DNA of 30,998 nucleotides, from the NCBI GenBank assembly GCA_958436475.1, contig CAUBKG010000021.1, positions 1 to 30,998 of the forward strand, written 5' to 3'. Of the stretch, positions 1 through 6,069 are shown piece after piece. How positions within the stretch are numbered: position 1 is the first letter of the stretch; each line of letters starts with the position of its first letter. This DNA is from an uncultured Clostridia bacterium (GTDB taxonomy: Bacteria > Bacillota > Clostridia > Oscillospirales > Acutalibacteraceae). Under the pieces are notes generated by a model, which did not search any database, was not told the DNA's origin, and saw only the letters and a program-made list of their open reading frames with translations. A program made the position numbers and the translations under genes.

Positions 1-162
1 GATTTGAAGCAGAGGGATTATAACGACTCCCACCGGGAGATCGCCCCCTTGAAGGCCGCGGAAGACGCTATTTTGGCCGATACCACCGGCAAAGAGCTGC
101 ATGAATCCATTGCCTATCTGAAAAACATCGTAGAAACGAGGCTGAGGGAACTCTATGACTAG
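1..162 (+). CDS. cmk: Cytidylate kinase, C-terminal fragment
   Basis: The open frame enters from the left edge and ends in TAG at 160-162, giving 53 residues. It reads DLKQRDYNDSHREIAPLK and then a DA..ADTT stretch. This matches the end of cytidylate kinase, where an RD..DS.R..APL segment of the LID/CMP-binding region is followed by a D-A-x3-D-T-T segment and a final helix. The enzyme phosphorylates CMP and dCMP in the cytoplasm with ATP. The stop overlaps the plsC start by 8 nt, and cmk-plsC-ispH/rpsA is a familiar Clostridia order. The P-loop lies outside the window, so the call rests on the C-terminal motif and the neighbours. Confidence 0.85.
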   Translation, partial: DLKQRDYNDSHREIAPLKAAEDAILADTTGKELHESIAYLKNIVETRLRELYD

Positions 163-757
163 ATTCTACCGCAACTGCATCCGCTTTCTCAGGCCCTTGG
201 CGCGCCTCTTTTTTCGGCTGGAAAGCGTAAACGAGGAAAAGGTGCCTGAAACCGGCGGCATCATCCTCTGCTCCAACCATATCTCCAATTTTGATCCGCC
301 TTTTCTGGGGCTGGCCCTTATCAAGCGGCAGATTCATTTTATGGCGAAAATCGAATTGTTCCATAACAAGCTTTTCGCTAAAATACTCCATAAGCTCGGC
401 GCCTTTCCCATCAATCGCGGAAAGGGAGACACCGCCGGGCTTCGCACAGCTATCGATCTGATTGAATCGGGCAAAATTATGGGCATGTTTCCGGAAGGGA
501 CGCGCTCGCACGACGGCAAACCCCTCCGCGCCAAAGCGGGCGTTGCGCTGATCGCTCACCAGACCGGAGCGGATATCCTGCCGGTAAAAATCGTGACCAA
601 GGAGGGGAAGGTCCGCTTTTTCCGTAAGGTGCGAGTCGTCTGCGGAGACATTATCCCAAACAGTGAGCTCCGCATCACCGAGGGCAAGCCGAGCGAGCTG
701 AAATTCGCCAGCAATATGATTATGGAACGAATCAATTCTCTGGAGGAAAGCCTGTGA
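155..757 (+). CDS. plsC: 1-acyl-sn-glycerol-3-phosphate acyltransferase (PlsC family)
   Basis: This 200-residue membrane-associated enzyme would transfer an acyl chain to lysophosphatidic acid to form phosphatidic acid, the second acylation of phospholipid synthesis. The family's catalytic HxxxxD motif is present as H42-ISNF-D47. The substrate-binding motif FPEGTRS lies at residues 112-118. A hydrophobic, basic N-terminus (residues 4-22) fits peripheral membrane attachment. The ATG sits inside the end of cmk (8-nt overlap), and the stop overlaps the next GTG start by 4 nt, so the three genes are probably translationally coupled. The length is normal for short Gram-positive PlsC proteins. The acyl donor (acyl-ACP or acyl-CoA) cannot be read from the sequence. 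Confidence 0.93.
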   Translation: MTRFYRNCIRFLRPLARLFFRLESVNEEKVPETGGIILCSNHISNFDPPFLGLALIKRQIHFMAKIELFHNKLFAKILHKLGAFPINRGKGDTAGLRTAIDLIESGKIMGMFPEGTRSHDGKPLRAKAGVALIAHQTGADILPVKIVTKEGKVRFFRKVRVVCGDIIPNSELRITEGKPSELKFASNMIMERINSLEESL

Positions 758-2847
758 AGATAACGCTTGCAAAGTCGGCCGGGTTCTGCTTTGGGGTAGA
801 CCGCGCGGTCACCTTGGTGTACCGGCTGCTGGAAGAGGGGAAGAGGGTATGCACCCTCGGGCCTATCATCCACAATCCTCATGTTGTAAACGACCTGTCG
901 GAAAAGGGCGTGAAAATCGTTTCTGCGCCGGGGGAAGTGCAACCGGGATATACCCTCGTTATCCGTTCGCATGGCGTCGGAAAGGAACGAATTGCGGAAA
1001 TCGAGCGCCTGCAAATCCCTTATGTCAACGCCACCTGCCCCTATGTGGGGAAAATACACAAAATCGTTGGGGAAACCCCGGAAGACGGGCTCGTGCTGAT
1101 TGCCGGGGATGAGAACCATCCGGAAATCATCGGAATCCGCGGGCACAGCAGGGCGCCGTCTTTTGTATTCCGTTCGGCGGAGGAGCTTGCGGATGCTGTC
1201 GAAAAGCATCCGGAATGGAACGAGAAAGAGGTCTTTCTGGTTTCGCAGACCACCTTTCATGTGAATGAATGGGAAAAATGCATGAAAATCATAAAAAAAG
1301 TATATACAAATGCAGTTGTTTTTGATACAATATGTAAGGCTACGGAGAAAAGGCAGCAGGAGGCAGAGCTGCTTTCCAAAGAATGCGATGCTATGATCGT
1401 CGTCGGCGGAAAGGAAAGCTCCAACACCGCAAAGCTGGTGGAAGTGTGCCGGGCAAACTGCCCGAATACTTTCCCGGTGGAGTCGGCTTCCGAACTGCCG
1501 GTGGACCGCCTGCGGGCGGCACGCTCCGTCGGTGTCACCGCGGGGGCGTCTACTCCCGCCGGTATAATAAAGGAGGTACTGGATTCTATGTCAGAAATCA
1601 CCACCCCTGTGGAGGGAACTGCAGCTGAAACAACAGCTGAAAAAACGGAGACGGTTGTCAATACGGAAGGCGTTAACGATGCAGCCGCTGCCGGAAAGGA
1701 CAACGTTGAGGAAGTTCCTGCAAAATCCTTTGATGAAATGACTTTTGAGGAAGCTCTGGAAGAGTCCCTCAAGAATTTTAATACAGATCAAAAGGTTCGC
1801 GGCGTTGTTCTCGGTATTGGCCCGACGGAAATCCAAGTGGATATCGGCCGCAAGCATGCAGGCTTCGTTCCGCTGAACGAGCTCACCCTCGACCCCTCCC
1901 AGAAGCCGAGCGACATTGTTAAAATCGGCGATGAGCTCGATCTGATCGTGATGAAAACCAACGATCAGGACGGCACTGTGATGCTTTCTAAGCTCCGCTG
2001 CGATGCGCAGAAGGGCTGGGAGGATATCGTGAAGGCCGAGGAAGAAAACGCCATTCTGGACGGCAAGGTTGTAGACGTTGTGCGCGGCGGTGTAATTGTT
2101 GCCACAGAAAGCAACGCCCGCGTTTTCATTCCGGCTTCTCAGGCAGCGGCTACCCGTGTGGAAGACCTTAAGACCCTGCTGAAGCAGCAGGTTAAATTCC
2201 GCATCATCGATATGAACCGCCAGCGCCATCGCGCAGTCGGCTCTATCCGTGCGGTTGCAAGGGAGCTCCGCAAGGCGCAGGAGGCTGAATTCTGGGCCAA
2301 TGTGGAAGAAGGAAAGCAGTATACCGGTGTGGTAAAATCCCTTACCTCTTACGGTGCTTTCGTGGATCTCGGCGGGGTGGACGGTATGGTTCACATCTCT
2401 GAGCTTTCCTGGTCCCGCATCAAGCATCCGTCTGAAGTCGTCAATGTAGGCGATACGGTAGATGTTTACGTGAAGGCGATCGACCGTGAAAAGAAAAAGA
2501 TTTCCCTCGGCTATAAAAAGGCGGAGGACAACCCCTGGGCGATCTTTATGCAGAAATATAACGTTGGCGATGTTGCCAGCGTCAAGATCGTCAGCACCAC
2601 GACCTTTGGTGCCTTTGCCCAGATCATTCCGGGCGTGGACGGCCTGATCCATATCAGCCAGCTGGCCAACCGCCATGTGGCGAAGCCGGAAGAGGTCGTT
2701 TCTGTGGGAGATGTGGTAGACGCGAAGATCATCCAGATTGAGGAAGATAAGAAGCGCGTCAGCCTTTCCATCCGCGAGCTTCTCTCTGACGACGAGGAAC
2801 TCTCTGCAGACGAGTCTGCTGTGGAAGAAGAAACCCCGGCTGAATAA
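754..2847 (+). CDS. ispH-rpsA: IspH (HMBPP reductase) fused to ribosomal protein S1
   Basis: This is a 697-residue fusion. The N-terminal part (about 1-278) is 4-hydroxy-3-methylbut-2-enyl diphosphate reductase, the last step of the MEP isoprenoid pathway. Its three 4Fe-4S cysteines are C12 (AGFCFGV), C95 (ATCPYV) and C194 (TICKAT), and it carries an ENHPEIIGIRGH segment. An acidic, Ala/Thr/Glu-rich linker (about 280-343) leads to four S1 RNA-binding domains (about 344-415, 427-506, 518-590, 600-675) and an acidic tail. The third and fourth domains are the most canonical (YGAFVDLGGVDGMVHISELS and FGAFAQIIPGVDGLIHISQL). The fusion is known across Clostridia. The GTG start at 754 overlaps the plsC stop and has GGAGG at 742-746. 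An internal ribosome site at 1569-1590 could also make S1 alone. Confidence 0.95.
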   Translation: MKITLAKSAGFCFGVDRAVTLVYRLLEEGKRVCTLGPIIHNPHVVNDLSEKGVKIVSAPGEVQPGYTLVIRSHGVGKERIAEIERLQIPYVNATCPYVGKIHKIVGETPEDGLVLIAGDENHPEIIGIRGHSRAPSFVFRSAEELADAVEKHPEWNEKEVFLVSQTTFHVNEWEKCMKIIKKVYTNAVVFDTICKATEKRQQEAELLSKECDAMIVVGGKESSNTAKLVEVCRANCPNTFPVESASELPVDRLRAARSVGVTAGASTPAGIIKEVLDSMSEITTPVEGTAAETTAEKTETVVNTEGVNDAAAAGKDNVEEVPAKSFDEMTFEEALEESLKNFNTDQKVRGVVLGIGPTEIQVDIGRKHAGFVPLNELTLDPSQKPSDIVKIGDELDLIVMKTNDQDGTVMLSKLRCDAQKGWEDIVKAEEENAILDGKVVDVVRGGVIVATESNARVFIPASQAAATRVEDLKTLLKQQVKFRIIDMNRQRHRAVGSIRAVARELRKAQEAEFWANVEEGKQYTGVVKSLTSYGAFVDLGGVDGMVHISELSWSRIKHPSEVVNVGDTVDVYVKAIDREKKKISLGYKKAEDNPWAIFMQKYNVGDVASVKIVSTTTFGAFAQIIPGVDGLIHISQLANRHVAKPEEVVSVGDVVDAKIIQIEEDKKRVSLSIRELLSDDEELSADESAVEEETPAE
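1569..1590 (+). promoter_or_regulatory. Internal ribosome-binding site and AUG at the IspH/S1 junction
   Basis: AAAGGAGG at 1569-1576 lies 11 nt before an in-frame ATG at 1588 (Met279 of the fusion). This is exactly where the IspH fold ends and the S1 linker begins. Initiation here would give a free 419-residue S1 protein (MSEITTPVEG...). The Shine-Dalgarno match is stronger than most gene starts in the window. It codes for part of IIKEVLDSM, so it could be chance, but its position at the domain border argues for function. Confidence 0.6.
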
Positions 2848-2875
2848 ATTCTACAGAAGAGATATAAAACCACAG

Positions 2876-2909
2876 AGGGAGAAGCGGCGGATGAAAGCTG
2901 CTTCTCCCT
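2876..2909 (+). other. Hairpin in the 3' region of ispH-rpsA
   Basis: AGGGAGAAGC (2876-2885) pairs perfectly with GCTTCTCCCT (2900-2909) around a 14-nt loop. Only a short T run follows, so it is a weak terminator by itself. It stands 37 nt before the strong terminator and may protect the mRNA 3' end. Confidence 0.5.
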
Positions 2910-2945
2910 TTGCCATTATAAAGAATAGAATTTTCAAGGTAAAAC

Positions 2946-3001
2946 AAGAGCCGCACTGGAGGCCTTCCTTACGGAGGGTTCCTCGTGCGGCTCTTTTTTT
3001 T
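2946..3001 (+). terminator. Rho-independent terminator after ispH-rpsA
   Basis: AAGAGCCGCAC (2946-2956) pairs with GTGCGGCTCTT (2985-2995), an 11-bp GC-rich stem. The inner loop can form a second short stem (CCTTCC with GGAGG). Eight T residues (2994-3001) follow. It ends the cmk-plsC-ispH/rpsA transcript before the convergent AIM24-family gene. Confidence 0.9.
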
Positions 3002-3022
3002 GTTCTTATATGTTTTCACATT

Positions 3023-3703
3023 TTATGAATTGGAAACCATAAAGGGGCGCAGAACGCCGGCGACCGCGCTGATAGGCTGCGTTTGAAGAATAATGCGGCC
3101 GGGCCCTTTGACCACGGTATGAAAGATGCCTTCGCCGCCGAACAGCATGTTTTTCACGCCTGGAACGGAAACGATTTCCATCGTGCAGGTTTCATCCATT
3201 GCGGCCAGATAGCCGGTATCCACGATCATGGATTCCCCCGCGCGGAGATCGTATTCTACAGCGTACCCATCAATCTCCACAAAGGCGGTGCCGGAGCCGG
3301 AAAGCCGTTGCATAATAAAGCCTTCGCCGCCGAAAAAGCCGGCGCTGAGCCTTTTTTGGAAAAAGACAGAAAGCTCAACTCCCGTTTCGGACGCAAGAAA
3401 AGCAGATTTCTGCACGATCATCCCGCGGGCAGGCGTGATATCGAAAGCAACAATAGAGCCGGGAAAGCTGGAGGCAAACGCAATGGTTCCGGGTGCGCCC
3501 TGCGCCGTATATCGGTTTTGGAACAGGGCTTCACCGGAAAACATGCGCCCAAAAACCTTGCCGATGCCGCCGTTGCTGGTGGTCTCCATTTTCATGTTGG
3601 GGCTCATCCAGCACATGGAGCCGCGCTCCGTAATCATACTTTCGCCGCCCTGCAGTTCGCAGATTACCACAGGAAGCGGTTCCCCCTGAATCTTATAGTT
3701 CAT
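3023..3703 (-). CDS. AIM24 / TIGR00266 family protein
   Basis: This is a 226-residue protein of the AIM24 (formerly DUF124, TIGR00266) family, a beta-rich fold of unsettled function in bacteria; the mitochondrial relative affects inner-membrane organisation. Typical features are an early MITERGSMCWMSPNM segment, a glycine-rich middle (SAGFFGGEGFIMQRL at about 120-135), the AVEYDLRAGESMIVDTGYLAA stretch split across the next sheet, and the closing KNMLFGGEGIFHTVVKGPG repeat of the GGEG motif. No signal peptide or membrane helix is visible. An ATG at 3709 is also in frame, but the GGAGG at 3713-3717 is only 3 nt from it and 9 nt from the ATG at 3703, so 3703 is preferred. A near-ideal promoter lies upstream at 3784-3812, so the gene is probably monocistronic. 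Confidence 0.88.
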   Translation of the reverse strand: MNYKIQGEPLPVVICELQGGESMITERGSMCWMSPNMKMETTSNGGIGKVFGRMFSGEALFQNRYTAQGAPGTIAFASSFPGSIVAFDITPARGMIVQKSAFLASETGVELSVFFQKRLSAGFFGGEGFIMQRLSGSGTAFVEIDGYAVEYDLRAGESMIVDTGYLAAMDETCTMEIVSVPGVKNMLFGGEGIFHTVVKGPGRIILQTQPISAVAGVLRPFMVSNS

Positions 3704-3783
3704 ACTCATTTCCCTCCATATTCAGCATGCGGGGGCTGGAGAAAGATTGATTATGCTGCTTCCAGGCCCGATGCGTTTTCTAC

Positions 3784-3812
3784 AGCATACAATATGCCGG
3801 AACACGTGTCAA
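3784..3812 (-). promoter_or_regulatory. Sigma-A-type promoter for the AIM24-family gene
   Basis: On the minus strand a perfect -35 TTGACA (3812-3807) is followed by a 17-nt spacer and -10 TATGCT (3789-3784). Transcription would start about 75 nt before the ATG at 3703. Confidence 0.75.
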
Positions 3813-3892
3813 TCATTCTATGGATGGCGAACTTGAGTGGAATTGTACGCTGTGGAATTGCTTCCGCCACACGGCTGATTTTCAAAAACAAT

Positions 3893-3926
3893 AAAAAAGA
3901 ACCCTTCGGGAAGGCAATCCGAAGGG
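3893..3926 (-). terminator. Rho-independent terminator, minus strand
   Basis: On the minus strand CCCTTCGG (3926-3919) pairs with CCGAAGGG (3909-3902) around a 9-nt loop, followed by TTCTTTTTT. No annotated coding gene ends just before it. It therefore closes either the candidate structured RNA or a long 3' UTR of the gene at 4306-4842. Confidence 0.82.
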
Positions 3927-3954
3927 CCAAAAGAGAAAGGGGAAACCATGTTGT

Positions 3955-4269
3955 TATGATTTCCAATGGACGGTCCCGCTGCATGCAGCCACAGCGGCTA
4001 CTGATGCTATAGCAGAGAGAAGAAACCGGCGCAGCCGACACTCCTTGAAGGGAGGGGGTTCGGCGCTAAGGGAAAAAATCCGGCTTCTTTTTCCCCTCTG
4101 GGAAAGGAAGGGAAACGCATCATGTGAATAACCGAAGGCAACATAAAGAGAAGAATCGGCTTTTCCTATGGGCTTGGGAAGTGCGGCAGGGCAAGCCGCA
4201 AACCGATAAAAAGATAGGGAATAAAATTGCCGCGGCTGCACACAACGGAACCATCCATTAGAAATCATA
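3955..4269. repeat. Imperfect inverted repeat, arms of about 41-44 bp, 230 bp apart
   Basis: The arms are 3955-3998 and 4229-4269. They match at 30 of 36 aligned positions, then share GCGGC after a 3-nt insertion in the left arm. All six differences are transitions. I see no convincing direct target duplication outside the arms, so an RNA helix is preferred over a miniature transposable element. Confidence 0.8.
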
Positions 4270-4305
4270 TCTATGTGAAAAAAGAACAAGCTTTTTAAAA
4301 ACTAA

Positions 4306-4842
4306 TCAATAATAAACAACGCCGCTGTTTTCCACAGGGTTGATGTATGTACTGTTTGTGAAGAGATAATAAGAACCATCTACACGATAAGAGCCGGATC
4401 CATAAGAGACGATCGATTTATTATAAGAGAAATCCCCCACCCTTCCGCTAAATTCTTGATGATCGGAATATTTCGTTTGAAAACTATTATTTTCAAGCTT
4501 TTTGAGATAAAGATAAATCACAACGGAAGTGGTGGAAGTATCACCTTTTACTCTGCCAGTACAAGTAGCAATACCACGGCTGATGGACAAGGTTGTGGTT
4601 GGATGCTCTACCAAAGAAGCCCTAAGAAGGGAATTCTGCTGCGGCATCTCATGGGAAGTGCAGGTGATGCCGAGACGGCTCAGCTCTGCCCGGAAAACTT
4701 CTTCATCTTCAGGGAGATTGGCCAGAAGCTCATCCAGCGTGGAGGGAGTAAACGGCTCGTTATCATCCGCCCAAACAGGAAGGGAGGACACGGCGAGCAA
4801 ACAAAGGACTAAGAGCAGGCATAAGGCTGATTTGATACGCAT
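4306..4842 (-). CDS. Small exported protein of unknown function
   Basis: I do not recognise a family for this 178-residue protein. It begins with a clear Sec signal peptide: MRIK, a leucine-rich core (about 5-20) and a likely cleavage after VWA at about residue 25. An acidic helical stretch follows (ELLANLPEDEEVFRAEL, about 38-55). The rest is rich in Ser, Thr, Tyr and Asn with alternating beta-type patterns (TTSVVIYLYLKKL, then SGSYRVDGSYYLF), which suggests a small secreted beta-rich domain. Two cysteines (LGITCTS and IATCTG) could form a disulphide. AGGAGG stands 8 nt before the ATG. The upstream ECF-type promoter matches the one before the next gene upstream, and the candidate structured RNA begins 37 nt after the stop. 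The coding region is more AT-rich than the surrounding housekeeping genes. Confidence 0.75.
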   Translation of the reverse strand: MRIKSALCLLLVLCLLAVSSLPVWADDNEPFTPSTLDELLANLPEDEEVFRAELSRLGITCTSHEMPQQNSLLRASLVEHPTTTLSISRGIATCTGRVKGDTSTTSVVIYLYLKKLENNSFQTKYSDHQEFSGRVGDFSYNKSIVSYGSGSYRVDGSYYLFTNSTYINPVENSGVVYY

Positions 4843-4892
4843 AAAGACACCTCCTGAATTTAATTGCGCAATGCTTTAGCCTTACACCATAA

Positions 4893-4921
4893 TAAACGCA
4901 TAAAAGCGCCATTTTGTTACA
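4893..4921 (-). promoter_or_regulatory. ECF-sigma-type promoter of the exported protein
   Basis: On the minus strand TGTAAC (4921-4916) is followed by 17 nt and CGTTTA (4898-4893). TGTAAC with a CG-containing -10 at this spacing resembles promoters of ECF sigma factors such as B. subtilis SigX. The same layout occurs at 5790-5818. Transcription would start about 45 nt before the ATG. Confidence 0.5.
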
Positions 4922-4965
4922 CAATTTTTCGAAAAATTTTCTTTTATATTTGTTTATGAGCATTA

Positions 4966-5751
4966 TTAAAACATTATATGGGGAATTTTAGATATTTTCT
5001 GAACGGATTCTGCCATTTGGATCAACTGGCTTTGAGAAACTCTATCAGACTTCCCGCACAGCTCATACAAATACAAACCGTCGTTCCAATATAAATACCA
5101 ATAGCCGTTGGTGCCCCGGTAAATAACGCCGTTTTTTGAGCCTACAGTTACATATTCAAAACTGTTCTCTTCCGGTTCATAAGGCTCGATGCTCAAATTC
5201 ATAACCAGGGGGGATTGCGTAAAACCAATAGGCTCGGGATCATTTTGCCGGTAATAATCAACGGATACCCAGATTGGGTGATAGCTGTTTTCGTCAATTT
5301 TAAGTTCATACCCTTCCGGAGCAAAGGTAGGGAGGTATACCTCTTTGATTTTATTGGGAACACCAACCACCGCCCACGTCTTGCGGGAACACTGGATATA
5401 TTGCTTGTTTTTCTGCACACCGCAGGATTCCACGATCATACTGGCTGAGATATTTCCACGCATTTGTTTTGCCGGAACAAAGCTTGCACCGGCTATTAAA
5501 AGGCACACCATTAAAACCGCAGCGGTAAGGCAGCGAAAAAATTTTCGGGGCGCATAGCGGCGCCGGGCCGCAGGAAGGTAAAAAGAATGAGAGTGAATGG
5601 CATCATACATCCTCGTATTGAATCTTTCTGAAAAGACATACGGAACGTTTTCGGACTTATCGGAGGGAAGCAGTTCCGCCTGCTTTTCCAAATAAACACG
5701 GCAGGCCCTTCGCATCATCGGATTCTTTATACCTTTCTGGTCAGCCATCAT
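4966..5751 (-). CDS. Membrane-anchored protein with DUF4367-like C-terminal domain
   Basis: This 261-residue protein has a cytoplasmic N-terminal part (about 1-70, basic, with ARRRYAPRKFFR just before the membrane), one transmembrane helix (about 73-93, CLTAAVLMVCLLIAGASFV) and an extracytoplasmic domain. The C-terminus, with APEGYEL, then GYWYLYWNDGLYLYELCG and a final LIQMAESVQKI helix, resembles DUF4367. That domain is common in Clostridia on single-pass proteins encoded near ECF sigma factors and thought to act like anti-sigma factors. No sigma factor gene lies in this window, so such a role is an inference. GGAGG precedes two adjacent ATG codons (5751 and 5748); either may be used. An ECF-type promoter lies at 5790-5818. 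The AT-rich composition matches the next gene downstream. Confidence 0.65.
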   Translation of the reverse strand: MMADQKGIKNPMMRRACRVYLEKQAELLPSDKSENVPYVFSERFNTRMYDAIHSHSFYLPAARRRYAPRKFFRCLTAAVLMVCLLIAGASFVPAKQMRGNISASMIVESCGVQKNKQYIQCSRKTWAVVGVPNKIKEVYLPTFAPEGYELKIDENSYHPIWVSVDYYRQNDPEPIGFTQSPLVMNLSIEPYEPEENSFEYVTVGSKNGVIYRGTNGYWYLYWNDGLYLYELCGKSDRVSQSQLIQMAESVQKISKIPHIMF

Positions 5752-5789
5752 TATGACCTCCTCATATAAATAAACATTCTCTTACATTA

Positions 5790-5818
5790 ATAACCAAAAA
5801 CACATGTTATTTGTTACA
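5790..5818 (-). promoter_or_regulatory. ECF-sigma-type promoter of the DUF4367-like gene
   Basis: On the minus strand TGTAAC (5818-5813) is followed by 17 nt and GGTTAT (5795-5790). The longer string GTGTAACAAA is identical to that upstream of the exported-protein gene. The start point would lie about 35 nt before the ATG. Confidence 0.5.
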
Positions 5819-6038
5819 CTTAAAAACGAATAATCTTTAAAATTTTCTACTATTTTACATTATTTTTCTTAAAACACAGTTTTCTTTTTTATATAGGCAT
5901 TAATCTTGTGCAATACAACGAAAAAATTTAAAGTCGTTCCATCGAAGCTCCCAGCAAAACATGTATTTTTTCCATGAGGCCGGTTAAGAATAAATGTTAA
6001 CTGGAATACTTCGCAAGTGAAGAGACAGAATTGCAAAG

Positions 6039-6052
6039 TGGAAACGCTTATA
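6039..6052 (+). promoter_or_regulatory. Catabolite-responsive element (cre) candidate
   Basis: TGGAAACGCTTATA matches the cre consensus TGNAANCGNTNNCA at every fixed position except the C near the end (T here). It lies 18 nt before the PTS start codon, where CcpA binding would block transcription when preferred sugars are present. This suits a beta-glucoside operon. Confidence 0.65.
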
Positions 6053-6069
6053 AAAAGTGAGGGAGTAAG

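Larger units (their letters stand above)
3893..4270 (-). ncRNA. Candidate structured RNA closed by a 36-bp helix
   Basis: On the minus strand the segment at 4269-4234 can pair with 3990-3955 over 36 positions. The two arms differ from perfect complementarity at six positions. All six become G-U pairs if the minus strand is the RNA, and would be A-C mismatches on the plus strand. After a 3-nt bulge the helix continues for 5 bp (4233-4229 with 3998-3994). Inside are a GCGGC/GCCGC hairpin (4199-4195 with 4187-4183), an 8-bp ATCGGTTT/AAGCCGAT-type stem (4207-4200 with 4162-4155), a CCTAT/ATAGG pairing that would be pseudoknotted with it, and a bulged stem-loop (4066-4060 with 4038-4031) capped by CTCC/GGAG. 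A terminator follows at 3926-3893. I do not recognise it as 6S, tmRNA, RNase P or SRP RNA. It could be a free RNA or a structured 3' UTR. The 5' end is not fixed by any clear promoter. Confidence 0.55.
5752..6069. other. AT-rich divergent intergenic region
   Basis: These 318 bases separate the minus-strand DUF4367-like gene from the plus-strand PTS gene. They hold the ECF-type promoter (5790-5818, minus). A weak plus-strand sigma-A candidate is TTGTGC (5906-5911), 17 nt, TAAAGT (5929-5934). A cre-like site lies at 6039-6052 and the PTS ribosome site just before 6070. I see no antiterminator (RAT) hairpin of the LicT/BglG type and no small gene. Confidence 0.5.

Noticed and set aside
1563..1568. 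Perfect TATAAT inside ispH-rpsA just before the internal start
   Set aside because: The hexamer 17 nt upstream is GCGGGG, not a -35, and no extended -10 is present. The internal ribosome site is the better explanation for signals here.
3083..4012. 309-codon plus-strand open frame over the AIM24-family gene and beyond
   Set aside because: It is antisense to a recognised gene, has no ribosome site and shows no family features.
3955..4269. Miniature inverted-repeat transposable element
   Set aside because: The ends are inverted repeats, but no clear target duplication flanks them, no second copy is in the window, and all six arm differences favour RNA pairing on one strand. Not fully excluded without a genome-wide search.
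3954..4289. 111-codon open frame on the minus strand through the candidate RNA
   Set aside because: There is no ribosome site before its start, the composition is unlike a protein, and the frame runs through both arms of the long helix. The G-U pattern argues for RNA structure instead.
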